DNA of 64,000 nucleotides from Micrasema longulum (taxonomy: Eukaryota; Arthropoda; Insecta; Trichoptera; Brachycentridae). The notes under the pieces are model-generated. The model was not told the origin of the DNA. It did no database searches and saw only the letters and a program-made list of their open reading frames with translations. This document shows, piece after piece, positions 10,319 through 20,564 of this stretch (the first letter of the stretch is position 1; the number at the start of each line of letters is the position of its first letter). The DNA lies in assembly GCA_022494885.1 (NCBI GenBank), contig JAGVSM010000188.1, positions 102,075 through 166,074 of the forward strand, read 5' to 3'. Both the position numbers and the translations under genes were made by a program.

Positions 10319-10785
10319 ATTGTATTTTTTGAAATTTATGTTGTTTATACACTCATCTTTTTATTTTAATTTTTATACCAAATATTCTTCTTAAAACTGA
10401 CCCTATCTTTTATTTCTTTATATTGTATTTTTTCAAATTTATGTTGTTTATATACTCATCTTCTTTTTTTACACCAACTTAACTTCTAAACACTGTTACC
10501 CTAAGGAGTTTATCAAGAATGCCTATCAAGAGGATACGAAGCCTGACGTTTCTTTATACAAACGTATTCCCTTATTTTATGCCTAGATTATGGCATTATA
10601 GCGGCGGTTTTTACTCATTGTAACAAGTAGCGTATCTCTATTGTTTTGCTTTTTTGATGTTTAGTTTTTTATAGGAGCTAGACTTCTTAACTTCTTAGCT
10701 AGACTTTTTAAAACTGTTCCTATCTTTTATTTCTTTGTAAAGTATTTTTTTTAAATTTATGTTGTTTATATACTCATGTTTTACA
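10319..10785 (+). repeat. Partial local duplication, ATTTATGTTGTTTATA units
   Basis: The motif AAATTTATGTTGTTTATA-ACTCAT occurs at about 10335, 10438 and 10755. The preceding CTATCTTTTATTTCTTT is also repeated (about 10403 and 10720). The spacings of about 103 and 316 bp suggest an eroded local duplication. Confidence 0.4.
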
Positions 10786-10954
10786 TAACTTCCATGTATG
10801 AAAAAGCCTTATGGGTGTAAAAAATTAATTTAAAAAAACAAACAAACAACAAACAAAAAACTTGTAATCAAGAAAGCATTTCCGTGATTCTTCGTGGAAT
10901 TTCATGATAATTTTTATATAAATTAAAGGCGAGTGTATGTACGTACAAACATAT

Positions 10955-11171
10955 CGACGCTAGAAATAAAAAAAGGATAACAAGCGCCATGTAGTAACTT
11001 TACAGAAGAGCCAAATAAATTATTTTTTTCAATATTTTGATTCATTGAGGAATTTTGAAATCATAAAGGAATAACAATTTTTCTTTAATTAAAAAATAAA
11101 ACTAAAAAACTAATAATTAGCTCTTCCGTAAAGTTGCTACACGTTATTTGGCTTTTTCCTTTCCAGTGTCT
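10955..11171. mobile_element. MITE with 8-bp duplication, hAT-type
   Basis: The octamer AAACATAT flanks the element exactly (10947-10954 and 11172-11179). The ends are inverted and imperfect over about 55 bp: CGACGCTAGAAA on the left and AGACACTGGAAA read inward from the right, then TAACTTTACAGAAGAGC versus CAACTTTACGGAAGAGC. An 8-bp duplication is the hallmark of hAT elements. The 217-bp interior is non-coding. Confidence 0.7.
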
Positions 11172-11179
11172 AAACATAT

Positions 11180-11715
11180 TTGCAGATATTCTTATAAAAA
11201 CTTCGTGATTCAAGTTACCAGGATAATTGATTCAAGTTCACTGAGATAATCAAAAAGCTGAATACAGAAGAATCAAAGTAGAATTATATTTAACTCCTTT
11301 CTATAACATTTCACAAAAACTCTTGTATTTTGGGTGTATGTATTTGATTATTTATACTAGGTATGTAACACTTTATAAAAAGAGCTTTCAGATGATAAAT
11401 AAAAAAATTCACGAACATTTTTTTTAATCCTTACTTATTTTTAATTAGTGAATTGAATTTTACTATAAAGATACTAATAATATAATAACCTCAAAATTAA
11501 TGTATCCAGTCGGTAGTTATTCCAAATTTATGGATTTAAGTTTGGTTAGTTTTTTATTGAAAAATAATTAAAATCCCGAACCTTTCCTCGTGTCCGTTTT
11601 CAAGGTTCTTCGATGGAAAAAAGTTTTGATTTTTTTTTTAACCTTCATGAAAAATTGTAATTAGTTCTAAAATTTTCGGGTGAAATGGGGAGGAAAAGAA
11701 CAAATCACATTATTC
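11180..11715. other. No feature seen
   Basis: AT-rich intergenic DNA; no supported frame. Confidence 0.3.
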
Positions 11716-11716
11716 G

Positions 11717-11968
11717 ATTAAATCCAAAAATACACCTTTAACATGATACGTGATTATATTTAAGTAAAACGTAAGTATACCCACTGTGGTATAATTAAAT
11801 AGAGATGATGCTTCATAGAACGATATTTTGAAACTGAGTGAAATTAAATCCAAAAATACACCCTCAGAATGACACGTGATTTTATTTTAGTAAAACGCAG
11901 GTATACCCTTTGTGATATAATTAGATAGAGATGATGCTTCATAAATCGATATTTTGAAATAGTGCTCC
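11717..11968 (+). repeat. Tandem dimer, 126-bp unit
   Basis: ATTAAATCCAAAAATACACC starts at 11717 and again at 11843, and similarity continues through ACGTGATT, AGTAAAACG, AGAGATGATGCTTCATA and CGATATTTTGAAA. There are two units of about 126 bp with roughly 10-15 percent divergence. No third unit is seen. Confidence 0.75.
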
Positions 11969-11969
11969 A

Positions 11970-12830
11970 AAAAATGAGCGTTGTCGCTTGAATATTGCCG
12001 TGCAAAACGCGTAGTAGAATAAAAAAGTCCCAGTTTACCGTGAATTCAAAGCTGTATGTAGCGCTTTTTTACGCTGCTTCACGTTTACTGACTGAAACAG
12101 AAGACAAGTGTTTAGTGCTGCATTTATTGTATACTATATACAGGAAGGCCGGGGAAGTGACGTCCAAAGGTAAAATGTAGGTGTCTCATATTAAGGGGTA
12201 TCCGAATCATCCCTATTCCGCGATTTTGCGTGGTTTTCAAGTTATGATTTTTTAAATGGATTTTCGAAAATTTTAGACGAGATTACTTTTTAATTTGTGA
12301 AAAGTTTTTTTGTGATTTTTTTTCGAAACTAATTTTTTTATAAATTATACTTTTACGTATAAAGAAATCAGCTTTATTACATAAATGGAAGCTACAAAAG
12401 TTTTGACCTAAAATGCAGAATTAAAGTTCGAGCAAGTCAGACTTTCAACTTCAACATAAAATTAAAAATCTAAAAAGACGATTCCTTAGTTTCTGAGGAA
12501 CTGTAAAGAAACTACGCAAGACTCTAACTTTTGTGATAATACAAAAAAAAGAGTACTTAATAGGCTGAAATCACCCTTCAAAGATACTGACGTGAAAAAT
12601 TCCTAAAGATAATTTATATAGAAAGTGTGTTAACTAACAAAAAATAACAATTAAAGATAAAATTGCGACACGAGTAACAGTAAACACAAAGTGAGAACAA
12701 CTGAGGAATTTATGTTTATCAATGGGTGTACCGTACCTACTTAATTACTCCCCACAGAGAACCCATTTGAATAAGATTACTCCTAAATTATAATCCTCAT
12801 TGAATACATCTTGTATAATTTATATTTATT
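11970..12830. other. No feature seen
   Basis: AT-rich intergenic DNA. The 61-codon frame at 11995-12180 has no supporting features. Confidence 0.3.
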
Positions 12831-12834
12831 ATAA

Positions 12835-13010
12835 AATAAACGTCTTAGCCATTACACCATCGCGGTTCTCGCCGATAATTTTTTTAAATAAATATTTACG
12901 TTCTCCTGATATACCCAAATATTTCAATTGTGAAGCCATTTTCTTTTTGTCGTAAAAAACCGTATTGAAAAATGGGGTTTGTTATTTTATTTGTCAGGGT
13001 TGACCCAAAT
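12835..13010 (-). mobile_element. Chimeric SINE remnant
   Basis: A minus-strand A-box-like GGTGTAATGGCTAAGACG (about 12865-12842) adjoins a SINE-B-type tail (ATTTACGTTCTCCTGATA...). Head and tail are not in the normal order, so the copy is rearranged. Confidence 0.4.
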
Positions 13011-13077
13011 ATTTGATTTTGAGAACTTTTAATTACTTAGTGATCAAACATTTTATTAAATGTCGTTAAATTTTTTT

Positions 13078-13290
13078 ATTTATTTTTTTATTTTTTATTT
13101 TCTTTTATTCAGGAAACATACAGTACAGTTACAAAGTATAATATTTTACACAATTGGACTTAATTCTAATGGACCAGTGAAGTTTCCATATTAAAAAGCA
13201 ATTAAATCTAATGTTAATTATGAAAGTATAAAAAAGAGAAGGAAAAAGAAAACATAAATGAAAGTTGTTTAAAAATTTAAATTTAAGTGA
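13078..13290 (-). mobile_element. Dispersed repeat shared with 62065-62280
   Basis: A T-rich start, then TTCTTTTATTCAGGAAACAT, ACAGTACAGTTAC, CTTAATTCTAATGGACCA and AAACATAAATGAAAGTTG, is repeated almost collinearly at 62065-62280. The leading T run would be a poly(A) tail on the minus strand, so both may be 3' ends of one retroelement. Confidence 0.5.
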
Positions 13291-13587
13291 AAAAAAATAT
13301 ATTTTAAGGTTTGTAGTTTGTAGTGAGTATTTACAAATGGAAATAATATTAAAAATGAAGAAAACTTGTAAGAGTAATTAAGAATTAAGAATGGAAATAA
13401 AGAATGAAAAACATACTCAGATGTAAAAATAAAATAAAATAGTAATAACATTTTTTTTTTTTTTTTAAAAAAGGAAAAACATAAACACATATTTATTTTA
13501 AGGGATTCAAAGAAACGATGAGAAGAATCTTTAAGTGAAATATAAGACAGTAAATTTAAATTTAGGTCAATTTAAAAAACATATCAA

Positions 13588-13735
13588 AATATTTGTATAA
13601 AACCACTTACCGACTTTTTTATGTCTACCGGTTTCCAAACGTACTCGTCTCTTCGTCGGTACACCAATTAAATCAAAATGCAAAACCCCGTATACACCTT
13701 CAGATTACTTATTGCCTGTACTTATGTCTTCAAGA
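13588..13735 (-). mobile_element. Hammerhead element, left inverted arm
   Basis: From ATTTGTATAAAACCACTTAC to the LINE insertion point near 13735, this arm is the inverse of 14435-14580. Both carry a hammerhead-like motif. Together they bracket about 1 kb, most of which is an inserted LINE tail. Confidence 0.6.
13621..13665 (-). ncRNA. Degenerate hammerhead-like motif
   Basis: Minus strand: core CCGACGA in place of CTGANGA (position 4 changed), an extra A, stem II GAGACG/CGTTTG around AGTA, then GAAA, palindromic ACCGGT, A at the cleavage position, and stem I GTGTA/GACAT. The architecture is kept but the core is mutated, so it is probably inactive. Confidence 0.55.
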
Positions 13736-14318
13736 ATATGCCTCCGTGGTCTAGTCTCCATTTTATGTCAATCGCATAAATCAAATTGAATCAGTCCAAC
13801 ATCGCTTGCTTCGAAAATTAGCGTGGATGCTTGGACTAGAGATAAGTAATTGTTCTTATGCTGGTATAGAGTCAATGTTAAATATTTCTATTCTACAAAA
13901 AGTAGAACTAATATTGATTCCAAATATATGTTCGGCATACTAAATGATATAATCGATGCTCCATCATTACTGGGACAAGTAAAATTCAACATTCCGACTT
14001 GTAGGTTGAGAAACAATGAAGTACTGTTGTTCATCAATCAGCATAAAAAAAACTATGGTCTCAATTCTCCAATAACCCGTCTTTATCGTATTGTTAACTC
14101 AAGACAAGATCTGGATTTTTTGGTTTAAGTTTACAACGATTTTAATGAGCACTAAATAAATAGTCCAGATCTTGTCTTTATGTCCCTTATGTTTGTCAAT
14201 GCTTCTTTTCTTATTTTTAAAAAATGTTTTTAACAACTCTTTTATTGTTATATTTAAACCCTTTAAATTGTATACATGGACAATGTCCGTTAATAAATAA
14301 ATAAATATACCTATTAAA
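13735..14318 (+). mobile_element. 5'-truncated LINE 3' end (family 2)
   Basis: The frame 13850-14128 resembles a LINE polymerase C-terminus, with NIPTCRLRNNEV and NSRQDLDF. The upstream sequence translates in pieces to QHRLLRKLAWMLG, also LINE-like. The 3'UTR ends in TTAATAAATAAATAAATA. The same family recurs inverted at 25717-26170 and, as 3'UTR only, at 19600-19730. A short inverted repeat (AGACAAGATCTGGA at about 14100, its inverse at about 14163) brackets the stop codon. Confidence 0.65.
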
Positions 14319-14580
14319 CTCACGTCCCTCCCTTCATTCCCCTCTTTTTTTTTAAAACTGTTTATCCCACAATATCAAACATTTTCAAAACATAGTCATT
14401 GCATGTAAGGGTTGCCAATGCATGGCATGTTGGTTTTATATTTTTTATTAAAAACTATGGTGAAGGTGTATGGTGGGTTTTGTAAGCTGGTTTAATTGGT
14501 GTCCTGATGAAGAGACGGGTACGTCTCGAAACCGGTAGACATATATGTATAACAATAAGTGATTTTATACTCATATTTAA
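14318..14580 (+). mobile_element. Hammerhead element, right arm
   Basis: Similarity to 49311-49490 runs from CCCTCCCTTC through the TTTTATATTTT region to the hammerhead. The last 145 bp are the inverse of 13588-13735. Confidence 0.6.
14497..14543 (+). ncRNA. Hammerhead ribozyme-like motif, intact core
   Basis: Stem I is GTGTC (14499-14503) paired with GACAT (538-542 of the same kb). The core CTGATGA is at 14504-14510 and is followed by one extra A. Stem II is GAGACG/CGTCTC, a perfect 6 bp, closed by GGTA. Then come GAAA (14528-14531), the self-complementary ACCGGT as stem III (14531-14536), and A14537 at the cleavage position. All invariant core bases of the known hammerhead fold are present. 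A short palindromic stem III is known from hammerheads in Penelope-like retroelements, which usually act as dimers. Confidence 0.75.
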
Positions 14581-14639
14581 TAAAATTTAGTAAGAAGTAA
14601 CTATGCTAGAAAATAAAAATCTAGCAGTGGAATAGCGGG

Positions 14640-14900
14640 GTTGAAACCACGCACCTGCCAATCCGGAATTCGCGACGCTACTTCCGGGATCACAACCATC
14701 GCTTGTGGTAAGACACTTGCCTTTCGCACGAGGGTTTTAGGTTTGATTCCCGGTGTGATCACAATAATGATTAAAGGTGATTTTTCGCAAGCCTGTATCT
14801 GTGCTGTCCCATCAGTGAAAGCAGTTGGTACCCGAAAACTATTTTAACCCGCCCGGCTCGTTACAGAGATGTAACCGGCGCGGCGTTGCAAATTACACCT
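14640..14900 (+). mobile_element. tRNA-like SINE remnant
   Basis: GTGGTAAGACACTTGCC and GGTTTGATTCCCGG resemble A- and B-box regions of a SINE head. Near 14640 there is also a partial B-box-like GGTTTCAACC on the minus strand, suggesting two joined fragments. Confidence 0.4.
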
Positions 14901-15282
14901 AATTAATTCACGGCAAGTACTGCATATAAACATTACCATAATTGTTATCTTCTAGATAATCTAATACACGAGGAAAAAAATATCACACGTTTAGGTATAT
15001 CAGGTAATACTAAAATGAAATATTTCGTCCATCAGGATCTCCAAAAATGACAAAATATCGAATACCCTGAAACAAATATATAAAACATGAATTTGAGTCA
15101 AAGAGATGTAATCTAATTAGATTGCTTAGCGCGCCACACAAATAATTTAAGATAAAAAGAGAGTGATTAACAGGCGATCATTTTCTAATCTCAGGTTACC
15201 AAACAGTGACTCGAGGAAGTTTTTTCCACCTACAATGTTAAAGGTTAAAGACCGAGTCTTCCTATCGGTATCTCTCCTTTCA

Positions 15283-15392
15283 TTTTCTAAAAACGAATTA
15301 TTTACAACTCGTTGAAAATGGTCCTAAGAATGAAATATTCAGGTAAATCATAAGAACGCAAATATTTCTTTTCATAAAAAAAAATGCCTTAA
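15283..15392 (+). mobile_element. SINE-B tail fragment
   Basis: It matches the tail of 62405-62594 (TTATTTACAACTCGTTG, AAATCATAAGAACGCAAATA) and ends in an A-rich stretch. The upstream tRNA-like head is not recognisable. Confidence 0.5.
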
Positions 15393-16388
15393 ATTTATTG
15401 TGATTTGTAATGAAATTTCGGTAAAATAAATAAATTAGAATTTAAATAAATAACAACTTCCACTCGTTTTTCTTGCCATGTGACCAATAACGTAAATCGG
15501 AAATCGTTTGACTGCTCCAAGTAATTTATTATTGTTTCTAAACGGCTGACAACCAACGTGGAAGTTAATTACCTTCTTTGATAGTTTAATCAATCAATTT
15601 TCAAGCAACGTGATCTTTACATTTAGGAATTATTAACTTTTCCTGATAAATTCAAAAGCGCCGCGTGACATTTTATTGGGAAAACGGTGTCACGGGATAG
15701 CTTCCCGTTAGAAATCTCTAGTATAATTAAATCTAGGTTAACTCAAAATAAACTGCGACTTCACACATATGAGCCTAATGTGATCAGTCGAACGCTTCAA
15801 TGGCCAGTTCCGACTTAGAATATTAGACTATTTATTCGGTTTGTTAGTTATTTGGTGGAGAAATGGGAGATTCTCAGGGGAACCCCATAATATGGTGACC
15901 GATAGTTTCCGAACTCTCGTCTTTGAGAGAATGGTCTCTGGGCATAATGTGATCAGTCGAATGGTCTCTGGGCATGAATTGAACAAATATTTTTTGCCAT
16001 CCTTTCCCATCAACAGAAAGTGGTGTTGCTTTTCTAATTCTTGGTGTTAAAATTCTGACCGGATGCTTTTCAAGCAATGACCCTTATTTACAAAAAAAAT
16101 ATCTGTAGATCTTCCTAAATCAAAGTCGAATGATAATAATTATATTTTTAAACATGGTTTTTCACAAATTCCATAACAAAATAAACTGTCGGTAGGCAAC
16201 AGATATACAATATCATTATAAAATGGATTATACTAAGCCGATATTTCAGTCGGTCAACAATTCAGGGAAATATCTGTGATGTCGCGGAAAAGGGGTACAA
16301 GTCGGGTTTTTCTTGATATTTTGAGTTTTTACTTCCATTTGAAACTCTATTGAACATCACACAAGAAAAACGGGTACAATTTTTTCGT

Positions 16389-16928
16389 TTTAAACTTATA
16401 ATATTAGAAATCAAACACTGATTTGAGTCTACTGAAACCTTTATTTTATTTTTACAAATATAAAAACAAAAATTTCGTGACATTTTTTTCGCCTTGTTAC
16501 GGCATTTTCAAACGAATGTGAAGATTAGATGGATTGAATGTCCCTGCATGAATAAAGCTTCGTTAATTATCTCACAATACTTACTTTGTTATATTTTTTC
16601 TGAAATTCAAAAATAAATATAAATACCTAAATTCCCCATTACCTTTAAAACACTTAGCCTTGCCCTTAACCATTGGTTTTTCCTCAATTATGATTAATGT
16701 ACATGCTATAGTTCAAAAGATTATTTTTATTTTCTACTTAAGTATCTTGAATTATATAACTATATAAGGACATTCAATCCATCTAATCTTCACATTCGTT
16801 TTTAAATGCCCTAACAGGGCGAAACAATTGTCACGAAATTTTTGTTTTTATTTTTTTTATATTTGTAAAAATAAAATTAAGTGTTCAGTAGACTCAAATC
16901 AATGTTTAATTTTAAATATTATAAGTTT
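16389..16928. mobile_element. Foldback element, about 155-bp inverted arms
   Basis: The left arm 16389-16543 (with ATTAGAAATCAAACACTGAT) is the inverse of 16768-16928. About 225 bp of AT-rich sequence separates them. Shorter or single-arm relatives are at 29724-29946 and 40083-40420. The frames inside the arms are not genes. Confidence 0.7.
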
Positions 16929-17424
16929 AAATATGGATTTCTACAAAATAAACACCAAATCAATGAATCAAACAATTTTATGTATTCACCATTTTAACAA
17001 TAATAACGTGGCTTTATATTTAAACCTAAGTCGATATTTGTAAAAGAGACTCAATTCGTGTTGGGCCTTCTTTCAATTATTTTTTCATGAAATTTGTAAC
17101 ATGGAAAAGGGGCACAAGCCGACTTGCGCAGCAGTGCCATATCGGTGCAATGCAATAACATTTATTTGTGATATGGTTAAACGGCATATATTTTGTAGAA
17201 CTCTATCCTCGCGCCGCACCACCCCAAATTGCCACGTATTTTACAAAAAATCTTTCCAGAGACGGCTGCTGAATGAATTGTTGTTGATTGGTATTTTAAA
17301 TTTAATAACTGTTTTATAATTTTTTATATAAAATAATGTTAACATGTAAATTTACTCTGTTTTTATTTCTTAGACTGCAGATTTGTTTTGATATTTTGAA
17401 TAACCTTACTACTACTATTTTTGC

Positions 17425-17545
17425 CATCTATGAGAGAACAGAACGCCACATGCGTCTGTCCTAACATACATTTCTAGCTTCTTCCGCTTTCATGCATCTT
17501 TTCATAAATGCCCTTCGATGATCACGTCTTACTTAGTCATCCTAG
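17425..17545 (-). mobile_element. RTE-like LINE C-terminal fragment
   Basis: Minus-strand translation gives RRAFMKRCMKAEEARNVC then DRRMWRSVL, the usual C-terminal ending of insect RTE-type LINE polymerases. It faces a second end of the same type at 17795-17945. Confidence 0.5.
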
Positions 17546-17794
17546 GTTACCATGTATATTTGTTTTATATTTTTTTCGTCATGTACTCGTTCCATATGAC
17601 CAACCATGTTAGTGACACTTTGTTAATCTTATCAATTATACATGTATTAGATAACTTGAAACAACACTGGCAAATGAATGTTTGCCAAATAAGACAAAAT
17701 TACCAGTTCGCTGTGGAATCCTGGTGCCGATGGGAACGAAGTATGGGTTTGGAAAAAGCAAGTATGACAGTAGGCTAAATTTTCTTGAAATACG

Positions 17795-17945
17795 ATCTCT
17801 CAGGTTAATGTGGTGAAACTATAAGCGTACATGGCATGACCAAATCCAATCTCAAAAGTCGTAATAATCAGCGTACGTTTATAAGATGTATGAATGTAGA
17901 GGGAGCAAGATCTGTTTTCAAAGACAATGATACGGCGTGATACTC
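17795..17945 (+). mobile_element. RTE-like LINE C-terminal fragment
   Basis: Broken frames read RTWHDQIQ and CMNVEGARSVF, matching the RKTWHDQV...ARxVCxDR pattern also seen at 49705-49925. Frameshifts show it is dead. Confidence 0.45.
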
Positions 17946-18570
17946 TTAGCTTACAGAAACAATAAAATGGCTTGATGATTTGTTGTTGTTGATGTATGCC
18001 AGAAGTTGCTGTGTCCGTTTTCTTATTTTATTTTTCCTCACAAAGTTACATTAATATTGTGTTCTTAAAACTTAGTATTTTTCTGTTTAACCCCAAGTGA
18101 GAATCTTTGTGGACACTATATTCTTTAACTAGGAAGCGGGCATGAAATGGTTAGGATAAATGTAGAAAAAGTGTAAATATTAAACACTCGGCAATATAAA
18201 TATAAAGCCAAAATGAGTCTATGAATTGTAGCCTAATTGAACTTAGTGCTAAAACGATTGAAAAAAAGAAAGAAAAAAACAAGGTGTCTTAAATATACTG
18301 AAATATGTAATGTTTACAAGCAATGAATGTGTCAACTCATAAACAACACTTGATTAAAAAATACTTTATTATTAAAAATAACAAATGTAACTCATTTATT
18401 TTGTAATAATAAAAAAAAAACATCCAGGCTTTAGAAGTCAATAAGTAAAACAACCTTACTGTAAAATTACGCCATGCCGACTTATGCCCCTTTTCCGCGT
18501 CACCACAGAAATATAATCCCTTAAATTCATGCCAGGGTTTTTCCCTTGGTCTATTCTCGACATTTCCCTG

Positions 18571-19590
18571 GAAATATTATAAGCTTGTTTAATAAAACTG
18601 TTTTTCTCACCGGTATTCTCAAATGAGGCGCTGAGAGATAACGCAAATATATTTATATGTAATCTGAGTAGGTACGTAGCAAGATAAAAAATCTCGTGCT
18701 ATTACAACAGAGACCGAGGATATTTTTGAGAAACAATTATGGAAATCTGTGAATTTAAAGAGCATGTGATTTGGTAGTGTCTGGTTTGTTGTTAATTAAT
18801 TGTTTGTGCAACATAGCATCGAAACATCTTGGCTTACGAAAAATTACATCAGATAATTATTGTGATCTCACTGGGCTGGGAATGAAATCTGAAACCCGTG
18901 TGCAAAAGAAAGCTTACTCCGATGAGGAAACGACTCAATGCTATGGTTTAATTGTTTAAATTTGTAATTTGTCGGTTAATCCATTTGAAATTGATTATCA
19001 GCTTACATATTATTCACAAATTTACAATGGCTCATTAGGCCATATCCATGTGAAGCCACAATTATTCATTAATAGAGAGAAAAATTCTAATAAAATTAAA
19101 ATAAATACTTAAAATTATATAGTAAAAATATTAAGAATAAAAAAAACAACTTTAACAAAAGTAAAAAATAAAAGATTTAAAATATACATGGTTAGGTACA
19201 AGCATAATCCAGAAAACAGAAATGCGAATGAATATCAAATTAAAATAATTGGAAAAAAATAAATGCTTAATATTAAAAAATGTTATTATTTATTATTTGA
19301 CACTTTATCTACATATAATATAGGGGTGGGCATATTGCCCTAAGGCAATTTCTTCCTACCTACCCAAACCGTTTAGTTTGATAAAAAATACAAGCACATG
19401 GACATATTCTAAGGAAAAATACTGAATTCTAAAATTTTCTACCAAATTAAAAACAAATATTAACCAAAAATTTACACTTTATTATGAATAGAGGAGAGAA
19501 GATGGTAAGAAAAGAAGAAGGAGAAAGGAACAACTTAAATATTTAGATAAATATATTAGATTAATAAATATTAGAATTTAAAATAATAAG
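18571..19590. other. AT-rich DNA with a diverged SINE
   Basis: 18771-18950 resembles the SINE-D copy at 8763-8953 (CTTGGCTTACGAAAAATTACA, then CACTGGGCTGGGAATGAAAT). The remainder is A-rich intergenic sequence. Confidence 0.35.
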
Positions 19591-19599
19591 ACATTATTG

Positions 19600-19730
19600 T
19601 TTTAATATTATTTATTTATTTATTAACAGACATTGTCCATGTATACAATTTATAGGGTTTAAATATTACAAAAAAAAAACATTGACAAACATAAGGAACA
19701 CCAAGACAAGATATGGACTTTTTATAAGCT
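19600..19730 (-). mobile_element. LINE family 2 3'UTR fragment
   Basis: TTTATTTATTAACAGACATTGTCC on plus and the following CATTGACAAACATAAGGAAC match the 3'UTR at 25717-25860 and, inverted, 14165-14318. Confidence 0.55.
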
Positions 19731-19859
19731 ATTATGATTATGATCTATAAATTATAAATAGAAACAATGAGCAATTAATATCATATTTACATGTACACAC
19801 ATATATAAACAGGAAATAATTATAAAATTTAATGAGTTTATAATTGTAGACCAAGTATC

Positions 19860-19960
19860 TTTTGGATTAAACCCCTGAGGAGTTAATTAAAATTGGCAAA
19901 TATTTTAACAGTTACGTGATCTCTACAATACGAGAATATGGATGTCTAGGCATTGTAAAC
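19860..19960 (+). repeat. 389-bp repeat family, short fragment
   Basis: TTGGATTAAACCCCTGAGGAG to ATGGATGTCTAGGCATT corresponds to the middle of the second half-unit. A further scrap is at 22050-22095. Confidence 0.4.
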
Positions 19961-20564
19961 ACATTTAAAAAATAAAGTCAATATTTTCTCCAAGTTGTTT
20001 CCCTAATTTTTCCAAAGTATTGTTGATTTTTGTCAAACCTATTCTTAGAATTGATTTATACTATAATTTGAGTAACTAAGCAGATTAAAATAAGAAATTG
20101 ATTAAAGAAATCCAGCCCATTCTTAAATACTTTAATTTTTGCCTAGCGACAGAAAAATGAAAAGAAGTTTCCTGGATTTAGTCGATATAATGCCTTTTAA
20201 ATACTCACATTGTGAAGAAGGCGCAGTGAACCATGTGAAATAAAGGTGTGAGCTGTGTGGGAGTCGGATAGCAACAGGCCTTCGGGTTTTTGCTCCCAAC
20301 GACTTAATTTCGCTCTCCACTTTATGAAAAATCGTGCCAATCTTTATATTTTCCCTGTCGTTTAACTTGACGTTTATCCATATATTTCTCTTTGAGTATA
20401 TATTTTTTTTTTTTTTATTCAAAATACAAAAAATATCTTTAAACTTCTAAATTTTAAAATACTTGCAACTCAAAATTATAATTTACTGAAGAAAAAATCG
20501 GTTTGCAATATTTTAAATATATAATCAGGGTCAGGGTCAGAGTAAATAAATAATTAGTGACGGG

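Larger units (their letters stand above)
16263..18570. mobile_element. Possible TIR-bounded DNA element
   Basis: CAGGGAAAT starts at 16263 and its inverse ends at 18570. Internally GCGGAAAAGGGG-TACAAGTCGG (about 16284) is mirrored by the sequence at 18483-18508. A third, direct copy lies at 17101-17127. The flanks show no matching duplication, and the interior holds a foldback and two RTE ends, so this is either a heavily rearranged element or chance assembly of related fragments. Confidence 0.35.

Noticed and set aside
16263..18570. hAT transposon with CAGGG ends
   Set aside because: The 8-bp flanks (CAACAATT versus GAAATATT) do not match and no transposase is present, so I report only a possible TIR-bounded region.
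20132..20422. 96-codon minus ORF
   Set aside because: It starts in a poly(A) run and has no recognisable motif or splice context; kept only as an unsupported frame.
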